A stretch of DNA of 64,000 bases, taken from contig NC_092329.1 in NCBI RefSeq assembly GCF_036785885.1, positions 13,472,449 to 13,536,448 on the forward strand, written 5' to 3'. The notes under the pieces were generated by a model. That model saw nothing but the letters and a program-made list of their open reading frames with translations, was not told the DNA's origin and did not search any database. The DNA comes from Coffea arabica (Eukaryota > Streptophyta > Magnoliopsida > Gentianales > Rubiaceae). Positions within the stretch are counted from its first letter, which is position 1. Every line of letters begins with the position of its first letter. The translations under genes and the position numbers were made by a program. Shown piece by piece: positions 36,810-48,194 of the stretch.

Positions 36810-37904
36810 ATGATATTTTATGATAGGATGGAGAAAGATGAAAGCATTCGGGGACGAGGAAGAAACAAGTGCTTCTGGAATGATAATGAAGTAAAGGTAT
36901 TGATTGAAGCACTACAAGAGTTAGCTTGTGATCCCTTATGGAAGACGGATGGTGGATTCAGAAACAACTACATGAATGAGTTACACAAGATAATGCTACG
37001 CAAGCTTCCTACTTTTGAAAAACAAGTTTTTCCACACTTGGAGTCAAAGGTAAAATGGTTGAAATCTAGATATCATGCAATCACTGACATGTGTAAAGAA
37101 AGTGGCTGTCAATGGAATGATGTTGAAAAAAAGATTCAATGTGAAAGGCAATGGTATGAAGATTGGTGTAAGGTAAAAAAACTTCTAACTATAAATTTTT
37201 AGTATTAGTAATTATTTATATTTTCAATGGTATGAAGATTTAAATTTCTGCTTATTTATTTGATTACTACTTTTTAGATGCACAGAGAAGCAAAAGGCCT
37301 TTGGGATGTTAAGTTTTTATATTTGGATGATCTTGACATAGTATATGGGCGAGATAGAGCTACTGGAGTTGTTGCTGAAGGTTTTGCAGATGCTGTCCAA
37401 AATATGGAAAAAAAAGTGGAAGAGGTTGCTGCTCAAGTAGACTTAACGAATGATGATAACGGTGATGATGATGATGAAGCAAATTCAGTAACACAAACAG
37501 CTTCAACGAGTTCAAGAAACTCATCAAAGAAGCAAAAGAAAGCATCACTTACAATAGGAAATCCATCAAAAAAGATGAAATCAACTACAACACAGCCAAC
37601 CATTGATGTTCAATTTCAACAACTAACGGGACAGTTTGGATCCTTCATGGAGGGTATTGCCGCTAACTTCACCACTATGGTAGCTGTCATGGCAAATGAA
37701 GATAAACGTGAACAGTTGGCTGTAAATAGAAGCAATAATTTGCCTACTAAGTTGGTCAATCTTGGATTACCAAGTGGAGATGTTTATAAAGCAGGCAACA
37801 TTATAGGAGCAGATGCAGCAAAGCTAAATATGTTCTTTAATCTTCTTGCTGACATGAGAAGGCAATATGTCATTAATCTCCTCTATCTTTCATCTAATTT
37901 CTGA
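36810..37904 (+). CDS. Harbinger ORF2, Myb/SANT-like DNA-binding protein (two exons)
   Basis: Exons 36810-37172 and 37278-37904 join in frame (GTAAG..TTTTTAG intron) to give 329 codons without a stop; a second ATG at 36828 could also start it. The N-terminus has the plant Myb/SANT-like domain (WNDNEVKVLIEALQEL, PLWKTDGGF, and WLKSRYHAI). Exon 2 begins MHREAKGLWDVKFLYLDDL, followed by an acidic NDDNGDDDDE run and a Lys-rich nuclear-localisation-like KKQKKA. In Harbinger elements this protein helps bring the transposase to DNA. It stays open although the transposase next door is broken, so it may have decayed less or be expressed alone. Confidence 0.85.
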
Positions 37905-38440
37905 AGTATGGCTCCTTATTATGAATGTTTGGAAAAGTATGGCTAGTGAACATGGTGATAAACTCGATGGGAACTTTTTGTCTATCTTGGAAGTGACTCT
38001 GTTCACGATCTTTTGGGTTATGCCATAAACATGTTGATTTTTTGTTTGGATTCTATGTAATATCTTCTACTTTTGATAAAATGAAATGACAAAATATTAT
38101 TTATGTCATATGATTATTTCTAAGTAATTATTGATATGTTACATTATTATGCTCATGATAACTTATAATTATATGACAAGATTATTAACAAGGTTTATGT
38201 ATTTTTTCTTTTGAAACCTTAAGACAAAGTCTATTTTCAATTTTACAAGCAGGGTTAAAATTGGAAATTTATTATATTCCATTCCGAAAGAACCAACGAA
38301 CCAAACATCAAGTGTAGTAATGATATCCATTCCAGATACTTGAACCAAACAGATGTATTGGAATGAATGGTCTCATTCCAAACCCAGGATATCCGATTCC
38401 AAATCCGAATCCGATTCCAAGTTGCGAACCAAACGCCTAC
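37905..38440 (+). other. 3' end of the Harbinger element
   Basis: Non-coding. Rich in GGAATG/CATTCC and AACCAAAC subterminal words (38275-38440), the likely transposase binding region, ending in the inverted repeat. Confidence 0.6.
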
Positions 38441-39264
38441 TCAATTATCTTTGTCGGTTCACTACGGCTCCTAGGAAACGAGTTAGGAGGCATATTTTAT
38501 ATCGACGGAAAGCTCTCGGAGTCTATTTTCGGATGCCACAAATAGCACTTGATTTCAACTCCCAAATAGAAAGTTATGATCTAAAACGTGAACATTGGTT
38601 GGGTCTCCTAATCAGAAAATTTTTCAGAATTCATCCTCACTTTCATCCCACTTTAACTCAACTAATACAAAAGTTTTTTGGGAGATATTTACTACACATA
38701 ATCACCAACATGTATCAAGCATTATTGCACCAAAATAACATCAAAATTCGAAATTAACATGAGGGTTTCAGCAGGCTAAAATTCGGACAGCATGTAACTT
38801 TCATCTTCTAACTTTCTTTTCCAACTTTCCAACTAAAACTAAACCATATCTTCTCAAAATAAGCATCAAACAAGCAATTAAACATACAAAATCCTCAAAG
38901 CCACTGCTTACAAAGCCACCTCAAGTCCACTACCTAATGTCAAAGTTCTTGTGAACTCATCAACAGTCCAACAACTAAACTAACTAACTACTAAGATTTG
39001 AGAGGAAAAGTTGAAATTTCTTTGGATGATTACCTTGCTGCCAAGATGAAGACTAAACACTAGGGTTTGAGCTCTTAAATTACCAAAGTTTCTTCCTTGT
39101 TCAAGTCACCATCCAAGCTTGTGTGAAGAACCAAGATAAGAAGCAAATTTGGAGTGTCTCTGTGGAGCAAGAATGGAAGACAATGAGCTGAAATTTTCTT
39201 GTTGGAAATGAGGGAGGGGAGTCGGCCAAGGGAGAGGTAAAGAAGAAAGGTTTTGGATGGTAAT

Positions 39265-42200
39265 TGTGAGACCCCGGAAATTTACTTGTCTTTATAATTC
39301 TTATGTGAAATCACTTACCTTTGTTTCTTGGTTGCTTTAATAGTTGAATTTGAGCCAAGAGAGTGAATTTTGTTAAGAAAAGTTTCATATTCTCAAGTTG
39401 TTAGAAAATCTAAAAAAATTTTCACAGGAGGCTCTGCGCAGCTTTGGGAAATTGGCTATAACTTCGTATAGGAAGGTCGGAATTGAGTTCTGTTTCTTGC
39501 ATTTGAAACTAGACTCATAGGGCTTCCTACGGTATAAAATTTAGAGTTTTATTCAATCTCTATAAATTCTAAAAAATTGGCAAATTTGACTAAAAATTTT
39601 ACCCTGCACAAGTAAACATAGGAAAGTTGTGATAGCTTATGGCTCAATTTGGACCAACTTATGAGTTGAATCTCTTTGAGGTGTCTTCTAAAGATAATTA
39701 GTATTTGAAGTATAGGTTTTAACAGGCTAAGTTGTATGAATTTTTGATATTTATAACTCAAGTTATGATTTTTCTAAATGAAGGGTAGTAGTTAGGATTT
39801 TTGTGCATATTAGGGTTTTTGGTATGTCTTTGGTGCATTTTGGTAGTGTAATTACTTGGTGAGATGTGTGTACTAAATTTGTTGAGTAAGAGTGAGTTTT
39901 AGATAAGAAATATGTGTGATTAGAAGTAATAATAATAAGTTAGGGAATTATAAGTTAAAACCCTTGTACGTGCGAAACAAGGAAAATCGGGTTGAACCGA
40001 TGTGTACTGTTCGTTACCGATTGAGTGCACCACTTGAACACCACTTTATTAACTTAATCTCCTTGTTATTAATTGAGAAAAATCAGCCCTAAAATATCTC
40101 CTAAAGCAACCGAAATTTTGGACTAAAGAAAAAAAATAAGTAGCCATCTTGAGTTGACACTTGTTGGCAATCCATGGAACTTTGATCAAATGAGTTTCCT
40201 TCCTTCTTATCTTTCTTCTTCGCTCCATTCTCTTCAACTCCAACCTTGATTCTTCCTTGTTGAACTGAAATCAACCGAACCAAACTGATTAAATTTACCT
40301 TTTGGTGTTTGGAAGGCTTGTGTGCTGAAATTTTGGGAAGATAGTGGTGTGTTTCTCACTTTTAAGGGACTTTTGGAAGGTATCATGGTTGCCTTTCCTT
40401 TTCCTCCTCTTAATCTTGTTAAAGTTTAGATAGAATCTCTTAATCTTGCCATATGACGGTTAATCGGTTAGTTTTGATTGATTTGTTGGAATATGAAGCT
40501 AGGGTTTACATTGTCTGCTTTGATTATAGTGATTTACCTATTAATTGATGCTATTGAGCTAGTAATTGGTGGTTTTGATGATAGAGTACTTGTTAGATAT
40601 GAATTGCTAGAGTAAAGGTGCAAATTCTAGAATTTGGAAACCAATTTGTTTTGTTTTGACCAACTTCATACGTCCATGTTAGAGGCCGAATTAGACTTAA
40701 ATCAAAACATGAAAGTTGTAGGAAATGATGATATATAGTTGTCTGTAAAATTTCATCTCAATCAGAGCACTGTAGCATATGAAATGATTAAAATACCCTT
40801 GACTGCCAAATGTACAGTGTTGCGGATAGTTTTTGTTTTCCTCTGAGATGTCACATTTTGACCTTGAAAATGGACAAATTGGCTATTGATGTCTTCATAT
40901 GATTTGTAGTTCTCTATCTTAGCTTCGAAACAATATAAAATTTACACCAATCCGAGAAACATAGCTTTAGTTGTGACCGAAACACCAAAAGACGTCAAAT
41001 CTACCATTTAGCTATTTGCCTTTAAACTTGATTTCCGGATGCCTTGTTAAGACTTGTGTTGTAATTAGATTATTTTGAGACTAGTTGAAGGGCTATTGTG
41101 GTACCATTGCCTATGTGTGATCTTGGGACTGATTTGAGGAAAATAATGAAGCCATAAATGGCTGAAAAATAGGTAAACACAAGGGGCATGCCGCCCAAAT
41201 TTTCACTAGAGGTATAAACTAGCATTTGGAGTTCTAGTTCTATAATCTGCAAATTCGACCTAGATCCACTAAAAACTGGGTTTAGTTGTCTTCATGAAAA
41301 TTGTAACCCTTTGTCTTAACTTCGAAACGCTGCCTAGTACACCTTGATCGGATAACCAGATCTCTGGTTACAGTCAAAACCGTGTAACCCATTTTTATAC
41401 CGTTTTCATTTTCGCGCACGCGCACATGCATTTCTTTGCCGTTTTTGCCGTCTTGGCCATTTTAGTCCTTACTTCCATTTTTGATGGTCAGTTGACTAAT
41501 AGTTGAGTATAATCTTCTATCACAGGTAGTGACGAATCGGATGGAGTCAGTGGACCCGTATAAAGTACCTTGATTTGTGCGCTAACTATTTTGAGTGAGT
41601 AATTGGATTGATTTATATGATAAATTGTCGAAATATCTTGTATATGTTAAATGGGTACTTAGGCGAGGGTGTTATCTCACTCGATCTAAACCCATTCTTT
41701 GTTCTTGATTTAATATATGAGAATACATGCCTTGTGTTGAGTATCACTCTTTTGCTATGTGCTGTTGGGGTGATTACATGACTTGAGTTGAACTCCTTGT
41801 GTTGTGTGCTGTTAGGGTGAATACTTTGTTGAGAGATATCATCTATTGAGAGATTGGATATCTCAGGGTTTGGTTCCAACCCGGTTCCAAAGATAGACGA
41901 ACTATTCGAGCCGGCCGCGGCTTGGTCAAAGTTAGTTCCATGCTAATCTTGGGATTTAGTTCTTTGTTAAAGCTTTGATTAAAGCTAAGTTATTTTGTTT
42001 CGCTCGAGCTGCTATGTACTATTGACTGGCCAGCGGATGTTGATAAGGTAAATGGGGAAAGTTAAGTGGAGTCTACGGTCTATGAGTATTTTGGTTAATG
42101 GAGTGTCAACAGGTGGTTAAGCTCGGAGAATTGAACTGGTTTTGAAGCCACTCGTATCCTGCCATTGTGATGTTACATTTCTATCTATTGATGTGAAATA

Positions 42201-42635
42201 TCTTGGTTACATGTTTATTTGGATGTGATTTTATGATTTTACCCTCGATTATTCACTAAGCATATAACTTACCCCATTCCATTTGTTTTCCTTAGCAGGG
42301 GCCGACGCGGGGAAAGTTCGGGAAGGTGTATAGACTTTTAGTTTATAGAATAAGTGATTTTGCCCTAGTACTTGTTATAAGTTGACTAGTAAGATATATA
42401 TATTTGTTGTGATGGTTATAGTTAGTAGCTTCTCTAGGATTTACTTTCTGGTACTAGTGGTATGTGTGCCTTGATATAATAGTTTATATAACTTTTGAAG
42501 ATGTAATAGTGTATATAGAACTTTCTTTTAGCGTGAAATTTATTTTATCGTTTTTGGAATCGAGTCCTGGCGCGAGCTAGGCAGGCGATCTGCTAAGCCC
42601 TTTGGTACACCTCTGGGTACGGTGGGGTTGTCACA
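39265..42635 (+). repeat. 5' LTR of the pol-less Tekay-like element
   Basis: 3371 bp from TGTGAGACCCCGG to GGGTTGTCACA. Contains the shared module on its sense strand (40660-40995). A CCTTAGCAGGGGCC-type block near 42291 is common to this LTR group. No coding sequence. Confidence 0.9.
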
Positions 42636-42637
42636 GG

Positions 42638-42648
42638 TGGTATCAAAG
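42638..42648 (+). other. Primer binding site (initiator tRNA-Met type)
   Basis: TGGTATCAAAG directly after the 5' LTR, one change from the usual TGGTATCAGAG. Confidence 0.8.
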
Positions 42649-43557
42649 TTATTTCGCGTGGTCTCTGCGCGAGGTGAGCTTAACCCAAGTGGTGATCTGA
42701 TCCCAATTATATGAATAAGTATAAAGGATTTAGTGCTTTTCATGAGCGTAAGTTGTGAATCATGAAGGTTATAGGAGTAAAATCTTTATCATGATACTTG
42801 AGAAAGCTAGATATATATGTCAGGTAGGAATCTTAAACTTGGATGCTTTTCACTTGAGAGCGTATGGCCTGAGATGTGAATTTTCCTAGTTTCAAATTCT
42901 TGTACCCGAGTACCAATAGTGGAGAGCACTAGAATAAGGTATATATATCGATTGAATTTAAAATATATTTGGATGATAAACGTCAAGGCATGAAAGATTC
43001 TAATATTGGACTTGAGATTGAATTGATCAAGGAGAATGGATCAATGAGTTTTGTCATGGACTGATTTCATGCATGTCTGGATAGGGTTTCTATGGATGAT
43101 GGCTAGTTGTGGACGTCGTGAACGTTACGACACTAGTATTGTAGCTTGTTTCGTTTCTCTCATACCTGTGTTGATTATGGTTACACATGTATTTCTTTTG
43201 AATTCATTTTAACTCTTGTTTGACTATTTATTTTCTATTTTCTACCCTTCTACGATACCGTATAGGAACTTGATTTTGATTATTATTGTGCCGAGATTGA
43301 GAGTTTTGGAATTAGGTATGGAGATTTTGAGAAAAAGGATTTGAACAAGAATTCTCGCTCTATTTGTGGTTAATAATGAAGAAAGGTAGTTCGATTATTA
43401 GCATATTAGCATAGCCTTTACGTGGTAAGATTTTCTCTCCAGTTAAGCTTGTGATAGTACTATGAGTAAGAGAAAATCACTTGAGAGTTGGATGAAAATT
43501 CTATAGCATCAAGTTTTGTGCGAGCAAATGTTAGAATTTCGAGGACGAAATTCTTTT
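42649..43557 (+). other. Non-coding interior of the pol-less element
   Basis: About 0.9 kb without a coding frame or protein similarity. It ends in TTTCGAGGACGAAATTC, the conserved lead into the polypurine tract of chromovirus elements. Confidence 0.75.
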
Positions 43558-43568
43558 AAGGGGGAGAG
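43558..43568 (+). other. Polypurine tract
   Basis: AAGGGGGAGAG immediately before the 3' LTR. Fixes the plus orientation. Confidence 0.85.
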
Positions 43569-46500
43569 AGTGAGACCCCAAAAATTTACTTGTCTTTATA
43601 ATCCTTATGTAAACTCACTTACCTGCAATTCTTGGTTGCTTTAATGGTTGAATTTGAGCCAAGAGAGTGAATTTTGTTAAGAAAAGTTTCATATTCTCAA
43701 GTTGTTAGAAAATATAAAAAAATTTTCGCTAGAGGCTCTACGTAGCTTTGGGAAATTGGCTATAACTTCGTATAAGAAAGGCGGAATTGAGTTCCATTTG
43801 TTGCATTTGAAACTAAATTCATAGAGCTTCCTACGGTGTAAAATTTAGAGTTTGATTCAATCTCTATAAATTCTAGAAAATTGGCAAATTTGACTGAAAA
43901 TTCTGCCTTGCACAAGTAAACATAGGAAAGTTTTAATAGCTTATGGCTCAATTTGGACTAATTTATGAGTTGAATCTCTTTGAGGTGTCTTCTAAAGATA
44001 ATTAGTATTTGAAGTATAGATTTTAACAGGCTAAGTTTTATGAATTTTTTATATTTATAACTCAAGTTATGATTTTTCTAAATGAAGGGTAGTAGTTAGG
44101 GTTTTTGTGCATATTAGGGCTTTTGGTGTGTCTTTGGTGCATTTTTGTGGTGTGATCACTTGGTAAGGTATGTGTACTTAATTTGTTGAGTAAGAGTGAG
44201 TTTTAGATAAGAAATATGTGTGATTAGAAGTAATAATAATAAGTTAGGGAATTATAAGTTAAAACCCTTGTACGTGCGAAACAAGGAAAATCGGGTTGAA
44301 CCGATGTGTACTGTTCGTTACCGATTGAGTGCACCACTTGAACACTACTTTATTAACTTAATCTCCTTGTTATTAATTGAGCAAAATCAGCCCTAAAATA
44401 TCTTCTAAAGCAGCCGAAATTTTGGACTAAAGAAAAAAATAAGTAGCCATGTTGAGTTGACACTTGTTGGCAATCCATGGAACTTTGATCAAATGAGTTT
44501 CCTTCCTTCTTATCTTTCTTCTTCGCTCCATTCTCTTCCATTTTTCTTCCATTTTGGCCGAAAATAAGAGTGGGAAAAGAGAGTAAAACAACTTCAACTC
44601 CAACCTTATTTCTTCCTTGTTGAACTGAAATCAACCGAACCAAACCGATTAAATTTACCTTTTGGTGCTTGGAAGGCTTGTGTGCTGAAATTTTGGGAAG
44701 ATGTACAGTGTTGCGGACAGTTTTTGTTTTCCTCTGAGATGTCACATTTTGACCTTGAAAATGGACAAATTGGCTGTTGATGTTTTCATATGATTTGTAG
44801 TTCTCTGTCTTAGATTCGAAACAATATAAATTTTACACCAATCCAAGAAACGTAGCTTCAGTTGTAACCGAAACACCAAAAGACGTCAAATCTGTCATTT
44901 AGCTATTTGCCTTTAAACTTGATTTTCGAATGCCTTGTTAAGATTTGTGTTATAATTGGATTATTTTAAGCCTAGTTGAAGGGTTATTGTGGTAACATTG
45001 CCTATATGTGACCTTGGGACTGATTTGAGGAAAATAATGAAGCCATAAATGGTTGAAAAATAGGTAAACACAAGGGACATGCCGCCCAAATTTTCACTAG
45101 AGATATAAACTAGCATTTGGAGTTCGAGTTCTGTAATCTGTAAATTTGACCTAGATCCACTAAAAATTGGGTTGAATTGTATTCATGAAAGTTGTAACTT
45201 TTTGTCTTAGTTTCGAGACGCTACCTAGTACACCTTGATCGGATAACCAGATCTCTGGTTATGGTCAAAACCGTGTAACTCATTTTTATACCGTTTTCAT
45301 TTCCGCGCACGCGCGCATACATTTCTTTGCCGTTTTTGCCGTCTTGGCCATTTTAGTCCTTACTTCGATTTGTGATAGTCGGTTGACTAATAGTTGAGTA
45401 TAATCTTCTATCACATGTAGTGACGAACCGGACGGAGTCGGTGGACCCGTATAAAGTACCTTAATTTGCGCGCTAACTATTTTGAGTGAGTAATTGGATT
45501 GGTTTATATGATAAATTGTCGATAGGACTATCAATGGGGCTGGGCCAGCCCGAGCTCGGCTCGATCGGCCCGACAGAAAACCCGATGAGCCCGATCATTT
45601 AGTGAGCCGGTCTGAGTTTGAGCCTAAAAATTAGGCCCGAATTAAATGTGAGCCGAGCTTGGGTTTTATTAGACTCAAACCCGATATAGGTCCGGCCCTT
45701 TAATTACCTATATATATAATATTTATATTTTGATATTATGTATAATTATATATCCAAATATATTTTTACTAAATACTAAATATATATATAAATTACAAAA
45801 CACAAAAATACATCTAAAGACTCTTTCATGAGCTTTCTTGAGAGCCAATATTAGTAATGCATAACTAAATCTCTAATTTTTCTTATTAGTTGAGTAAATT
45901 TTTGTATTAGCATATTATTGGTTGATTTTTTTTTGGTCTACAAACACAAAAATCATCAAGCATATTTGGATTTAAATCACAAGATTATAAAAAAAAGTTT
46001 CAACTTTTAAAGATGTATTGGCTTATGATCGCATGTTTTATTACTATTTTTCATGCATTTTAAATGGATTAAATATAAATATTGTTGAAAAAATTTTTGG
46101 TTTATATACTTTTTAAGAACTATTATTTGTTCATGTTTAGTTTTAATATTATAGTCTTGTAAATGTTAAATTAGTTTTACAACTTAATAGTTATAGTAAT
46201 TATATTAAGAAAATTAAGGAGTAATAAGTGAGATTGAGCTAAATCCGATTAAGACTCACAACCCGAATATTATGTGAGATGAGTATGAATTTCACATTTA
46301 CGAACCCGAAACCCGAAAATGTTTCAAATTAAATGAGCTGAACTTGAACTCATCAAAGCCCGACTCATTAGCCCCGATTGACAGGCCTAATTGTCGAAGT
46401 GCCTTGTATATGTTAAATGGGTACTTAGGCGGGGGTGTACTTTATCTCACTGATCTAAACCCATCCTTTGTTCTTGATTTAATATGTGGGAATACATGCC

Positions 46501-47405
46501 TTGTGTTGAGTGTCACCCTTTTGCTGTGTGCTGTTGGGGTGATTACATGAGTTGAGTTGAACCCCTTGTGCTGTGTACTGTTGGGGTGAGTACTTTGTTG
46601 AGGGATATCATCTATTGAGAGATTGGATATCTCAGGACTTGGTTCCAACCCGGTTCCAAGGATAGACGAACTATTCGAGTCAGTTGGGGTTTGGTCGAAA
46701 TTAGTTCCACGCTAATTTTGGGATTTCGTTCTTTGTTAAAATTTTGATTAAAGCTAAGTTATTTTGTTTCGCTCGAGCTGCTATGCGCTGTTGACTGGCC
46801 AGCGGGGGGTGAATAAGGTGAATGAGAAAATTTAAGTGGAGTCTACGGTCTATGGGTATTTTGGTTGACGGAGTGTCAACAGATGATCAAGTTCGGGGAA
46901 TTGAACTGGTTTTGAAACCACCCGTATCCTACCATTGTGATATTACATTTCTATCTATTGATGTGAAATATCTTGGTTACATGTTTATTTGGATGTGATT
47001 TTACGGTTTTATCCCCGATTATTCACTAAGCATATAACTTACTCCATTCCATTTGTTTTCCTTAGTAGGGGCCAACGCGGGGAAAGCTCGAAAAGGTGTA
47101 TAGACTTTTGGTTTATAGAATAAGTGATTTTGCCCTAGTACTTGTTATAAGTTAACTAATAAGATATATATATTTGTTGTGATGGTTATAGTTAGTAACT
47201 TCTTTAGGGTTTACTTTTTGGTACTAGCAGTATGTGTATCTTGATGTTATAGTTTACTTAACTTTTGAAGATGTAATAGTGTATATAGAACTTTCTTTTA
47301 GCGTGAAATTTATTTTATCTATTTTGGAATCAAGTCCTGACGTGAGCTAGGCAGGCGATCCGCTAAACCCTTTGGTATGCCTCTGAGTACGGTGGGGTCG
47401 TCACA
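43569..47405 (+). repeat. 3' LTR of the pol-less Tekay-like element
   Basis: 3837 bp including the 867-bp hAT element and its 8-bp duplication. Lacks 469 bp present in the 5' LTR: the junction at 44702/44703 falls at a 2-bp AT microhomology. The deletion removes the first half of the shared module. Confidence 0.9.
45523..46389. mobile_element. Short non-autonomous hAT element
   Basis: Flanked by a perfect 8-bp duplication ATTGTCGA (45515-45522, 46390-46397). Inverted ends are TAGGACTATCAATGGGGC and, in reverse from the right, TAGGCCTGTCAATCGGGGC. GGGCTGGGCC..GAGCTCGGCTCG near the left and GCCCGACTCATTAGCCCCG near the right are GC-rich subterminal parts. The 867-bp body is AT-rich with no transposase. 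The 5' LTR has an empty site, proving insertion after the host element moved. Confidence 0.92.
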
Positions 47406-47828
47406 GTAATTGGGTGATTTGATGGGTGTAAGACGGATTGACATAAAGGTGTTCTTAGTGCCCAAAAGTCAACAACCGATTAGTGAGCAATTAGTGCTCC
47501 TAATTGAGCTTAACTCACTCACATCCAATTCCTTAATTAACTTTTTTTAGTCTACCATTAATTATTCTTAGTTCTCCAAGATTAATGTGCTCTCGGATCG
47601 AATTTGCCTCGAAAAAAGTGCATTCACTATTTCTCGCTAAACGAGCTGCAAAAAAATTAAATTCGCTAACGAAACGTTTTAAAAATATAAATGAGACATT
47701 GTTCCATGTAAATGGATTTAAAATGGATGAAATAAATTATTCAGAGTAAACGGGTGAATAAATAATTAAATAAGCCAATAAAATGAAATAAAAGTAAGTA
47801 AAATTAAAATTCGGGTCCTTACATTACC

Positions 47829-48189
47829 TCGCCCAAGGGGAGATCGATCAAGATAACCTGGCTACACCGAGCAAGGAGGGGCCAGTCCTTCTACTTCTGC
47901 AGGTCCCTTTACTTCTGCCGGGCCATCTACTTCTACCCCACCGCTGCCGCCACCTCTTCTACCTCCACAGCTCTCCAACTGGCAGTGCCTCTTCAATATT
48001 CTAGACTGCCATCAGACTCAAGTCATTGATCGACATGATCGCATCGATGCTCGCCTAGATTCTTAAAATGTTAGGATGCGACGAATAGAGCATCATTTAA
48101 GCATCGTTCCTCCGCCCCGTCCTCCTCCTGGAGACAATGGTGATGGTCACAGCTTCGCTAGTGAGGGAAGCGTTGGGCCAACACCTTGA
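47829..48189 (+). pseudogene. Env-like ORF of Athila-like element 1, 3' part
   Basis: Continues the reading interrupted at 25715. A Ser/Pro-rich stretch (STSAGPFTSAG, STPPLPPPLLPP) is followed by QTQVIDRHDRIDARLDS, an HHLSIVPPPRPPPGD stretch and a TGA at 48187-48189. A TAA follows the DARLDS part. The proline-rich tail is typical of the C-terminus of these Athila proteins. The 3' LTR that should follow is missing: a different LTR starts at 48195. Confidence 0.6.
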
Positions 48190-48194
48190 GTTGC

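Larger units (their letters stand above)
30037..38440 (+). mobile_element. PIF/Harbinger transposon, split by a solo LTR
   Basis: Terminal inverted repeats: GGGGGCGTTTGGT at 30037 and its complement ACCAAACGCCTAC ending 38440, flanked by TCA on both sides (30034-30036, 38441-38443). Subterminal GGAATG and TTTGGTTC words repeat near both ends. It encodes a DDE transposase (broken) and a Myb/SANT-like ORF2 (open), the standard two-gene Harbinger layout. Without the solo LTR and its duplication it is about 4.6 kb, normal for the group. The usual target is TTA/TAA, so TCA is slightly atypical. Confidence 0.85.
39265..47405 (+). mobile_element. Pol-less Tekay-like LTR element (LARD-like)
   Basis: Two long LTRs (39265-42635 and 43569-47405) flank a 933-bp interior that has a primer site and polypurine tract but no gag, protease, RT or integrase. 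Target duplication GTAAT is perfect (39260-39264, 47406-47410), and LTR ends are TGTGA..TCACA (the second LTR starts AGTGAG, two changes). The differences between LTRs are a 469-bp deletion in the 3' LTR relative to 40343-40811, a ~57-bp segment present only in the 3' LTR (near 44537), and the hAT insertion. Correcting for these makes the two LTRs agree to within a few bases (about 3.43 kb ancestral). It must have been mobilised by an autonomous relative. Confidence 0.9.
25721..47823 (-). mobile_element. Outer solo Tekay-type LTR, split by three nested insertions
   Basis: Plus-strand ends are TGTGACGCCC and GGGTCCTTACA, flanked by the 5-bp duplication TTACC at 25716-25720 and 47824-47828. In element sense the LTR reads TGTAAGGACCC to GGGCGTCACA. 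Its own sequence is 25721-27363, 29261-30036, 38444-39264 and 47411-47823, about 3.65 kb, close to the 3.81-kb solo LTR at 30972. CCTGTTAAGGAAAACAAAC near 26002 is also found near 31275. Both flanks belong to the same env-like reading, showing a simple insertion followed by loss of the internal region through LTR-LTR recombination. Confidence 0.88.

Noticed and set aside
44353-44745. 130-codon minus-strand open frame
   Set aside because: Lies inside an LTR, antisense, and is broken in the sister LTR at 40049-40283.
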